Positions 41,396-42,487 of a stretch of 42,487 nt of DNA are shown piece after piece. Source of the stretch: Bacteroidales bacterium (GTDB taxonomy: Bacteria; Bacteroidota; Bacteroidia; Bacteroidales; Tenuifilaceae). The translations under genes and the position numbers were made by a program. The notes beneath the pieces were generated by a model, which searched no databases, was not told where the DNA came from, and was given only the letters and a program-made list of their open reading frames with translations. Within the stretch, counting starts at the first letter, position 1. Each line of letters begins with the position of its first letter. The stretch spans positions 1-42,487 of the forward strand of contig JANYLA010000070.1 of NCBI GenBank assembly GCA_025361485.1, given 5' to 3'.

Positions 41396-42289
41396 ATGTT
41401 AAAGGATAAGATTGTAAAAGCTCACCTTTCCATACTCGGAGCGAATGTTTTTTTTGGAATTAATTACGCTGTGGCTAAGGGAATAATGCCAAATTATTTA
41501 TTGCCAAATGGGTTTACTCTATTACGCATTATTACTGCATTCACTCTATTCTATCTGCTTTCGCTGTTTTTTAAGAAAGAGAAAATTCAACGTAAGGATT
41601 ATCCCCGATTTATCGCCGCAGGTTTTTTGGGTGTTGCTTTTAATCAGTTCATTTTTTTAAATGGGTTGAACTTTACATCTCCCATCGATTCAGCAATTAT
41701 TGTAACCATAAATCCAATTCTTGTGATGATTATCGCCTCCATGGCAATTGGTGAACGGATTACTTTTATTAAGATTTTCGGAATGATTATCGGTGCAAGT
41801 GGCGCATTGCTTATCATTTTAAATCGTGGTGTAATCAGCTTTAGCTCCGAGCATTTCCTTGGAAATTTGATGATATTCTTAAGCACATTTGCCTATGCGG
41901 GCTACCTTGTTATTGCAAAACCCTTAATGCAGCGCTACGACCCAATTACCGTGATGAGAGGAGTTTTTTTTGTTGGCCTGATTTTTATCACACCATTGGG
42001 GTTTAGCGATTTAGTTAATAATAGTTGGTCTACAATCCCTGCTTCAATATGGGGTTCTGTTTTCTTTGTCCTGCTTGGATCAACATTTATTGCATATTTG
42101 CTAATGAGTTGGGGGCTACGTCAGGTAAGGGCTACAACAGTAAGTATTTATAATTACACTCAGCCTGTGATTGCATCGATTGTGGCTATAATAATTGGCC
42201 AGGATTTGCTCGATACTCCAAAAATTATTGCAACAGTGTTAGTTTTTTTAGGAGTATACTTTGTGAGTAGGCCTACACTCAAGGTATAA
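41396..42289 (+). CDS. EamA/DMT-family transporter
   Basis: 297 residues from ATG 41396 (a TTG at 41381 is less likely). Ten hydrophobic segments form two homologous EamA halves; the second begins near residue 150. Motifs such as NVFFGINYAVAKG, ESMALGERIT-like GERITFIKIFG and VSIYNYTQPVIASIVAIIIG are typical of drug/metabolite exporters. The substrate cannot be read from sequence. Confidence 0.88.
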   Translation: MLKDKIVKAHLSILGANVFFGINYAVAKGIMPNYLLPNGFTLLRIITAFTLFYLLSLFFKKEKIQRKDYPRFIAAGFLGVAFNQFIFLNGLNFTSPIDSAIIVTINPILVMIIASMAIGERITFIKIFGMIIGASGALLIILNRGVISFSSEHFLGNLMIFLSTFAYAGYLVIAKPLMQRYDPITVMRGVFFVGLIFITPLGFSDLVNNSWSTIPASIWGSVFFVLLGSTFIAYLLMSWGLRQVRATTVSIYNYTQPVIASIVAIIIGQDLLDTPKIIATVLVFLGVYFVSRPTLKV

Positions 42290-42487
42290 TTCATAAATAT
42301 TCTGACGAAGTTCATATACAGATAATGTTAAAAAGTATCGTTTTATAAGGGTTAATGGACATTTATGGTGTTAAAAATACATGAAAGCATTGCAACTACT
42401 ATCTTTGAGTTAAATGAAAGGTTATGAATAAAAAAAGTGCTTTTACTGTGGGAGTAAAATTGTAAGGAGAGATGGTTTTCACAACAC
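42290..42487. other. Intergenic tail of the window
   Basis: A perfect -7 element TATCTTTG lies at 42400-42407 (plus strand), without a good -33. A 13-codon ORF (ATG 42424) follows. An ATG at 42472, closely preceded by AAGGAGAG, could begin a gene that runs out of the window. No terminator for the EamA gene was recognised. Confidence 0.35.

Overview
The window looks like chromosome from a member of the Bacteroidota, probably a non-model Bacteroidales/Marinilabiliales-type organism. I infer this from AT-rich DNA, several promoters of the phylum-specific form TTTG/TTG-N(17-23)-TAnnTTTG, mostly absent Shine-Dalgarno sequences, tRNA genes without encoded CCA, a b558-type three-subunit succinate dehydrogenase/fumarate reductase, and gene families common in that phylum (SiaC/DUF1987, GxxExxY, adenosine-kinase-like PfkB). 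The exact genus cannot be read from the sequence.

Layout. 1-390: the tail of an unknown gene and a bidirectional terminator. 568-4058 (minus): sdhC-sdhA-sdhB, with a CACAGAG-type repeat between sdhA and sdhB. 4421-5542: an exported protein of unknown function. 5619-9923 (minus): S41 protease, dCMP deaminase, tRNA-Leu(CAA) and dxs. 10067-14111 (plus): a GxxExxY gene enclosed by inverted repeats, an OmpA-type lipoprotein, a serine hydrolase and a fucose-isomerase-like protein. 14149-18852 (minus): translation genes in the order rplM-rpsI-rpsB-tsf, then pyrH-frr. A RelE/ParE-type toxin-antitoxin pair sits between tsf and pyrH, bracketed by two identical 43-bp terminator copies. 19058-23368 (plus): an O-antigen-ligase-like protein, 3-methyladenine glycosylase, a 2-hydroxyacid dehydrogenase, tRNA-Asn and a PfkB sugar/nucleoside kinase.

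23415-37056 (minus) is the most interesting part. It is one long, tightly packed run: canonical CheR, a Cache-HAMP-GAF-PAS-PAS protein without a kinase domain, a CheR paralogue with damaged SAM-binding motifs, a stand-alone CheB esterase, a membrane GAF protein, a GAF-PAS-PAS-PP2C (SpoIIE/SiaA-like) phosphatase, a SiaB-like kinase, a SiaC-like (DUF1987) phosphoprotein, a fused TerB-like/ABCG transporter, and two exported proteins. There is no chemoreceptor, CheA, CheW, histidine kinase, response-regulator receiver or GGDEF cyclase in it. I read it as a signalling system that joins chemotaxis-type methylation enzymes to a Sia-type Ser/Thr partner switch, with the ABC transporter as a possible output. 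A promoter candidate with an overlapping 18-bp palindrome lies upstream.

37357-42289: an endonuclease/exonuclease/phosphatase-family protein, stand-alone purQ with a structured leader, a short-chain dehydrogenase ending tail-to-tail on purQ, a YbhN/LPG-synthase-type membrane protein and an EamA transporter. No CRISPR array, prophage, transposase or rRNA gene was seen.
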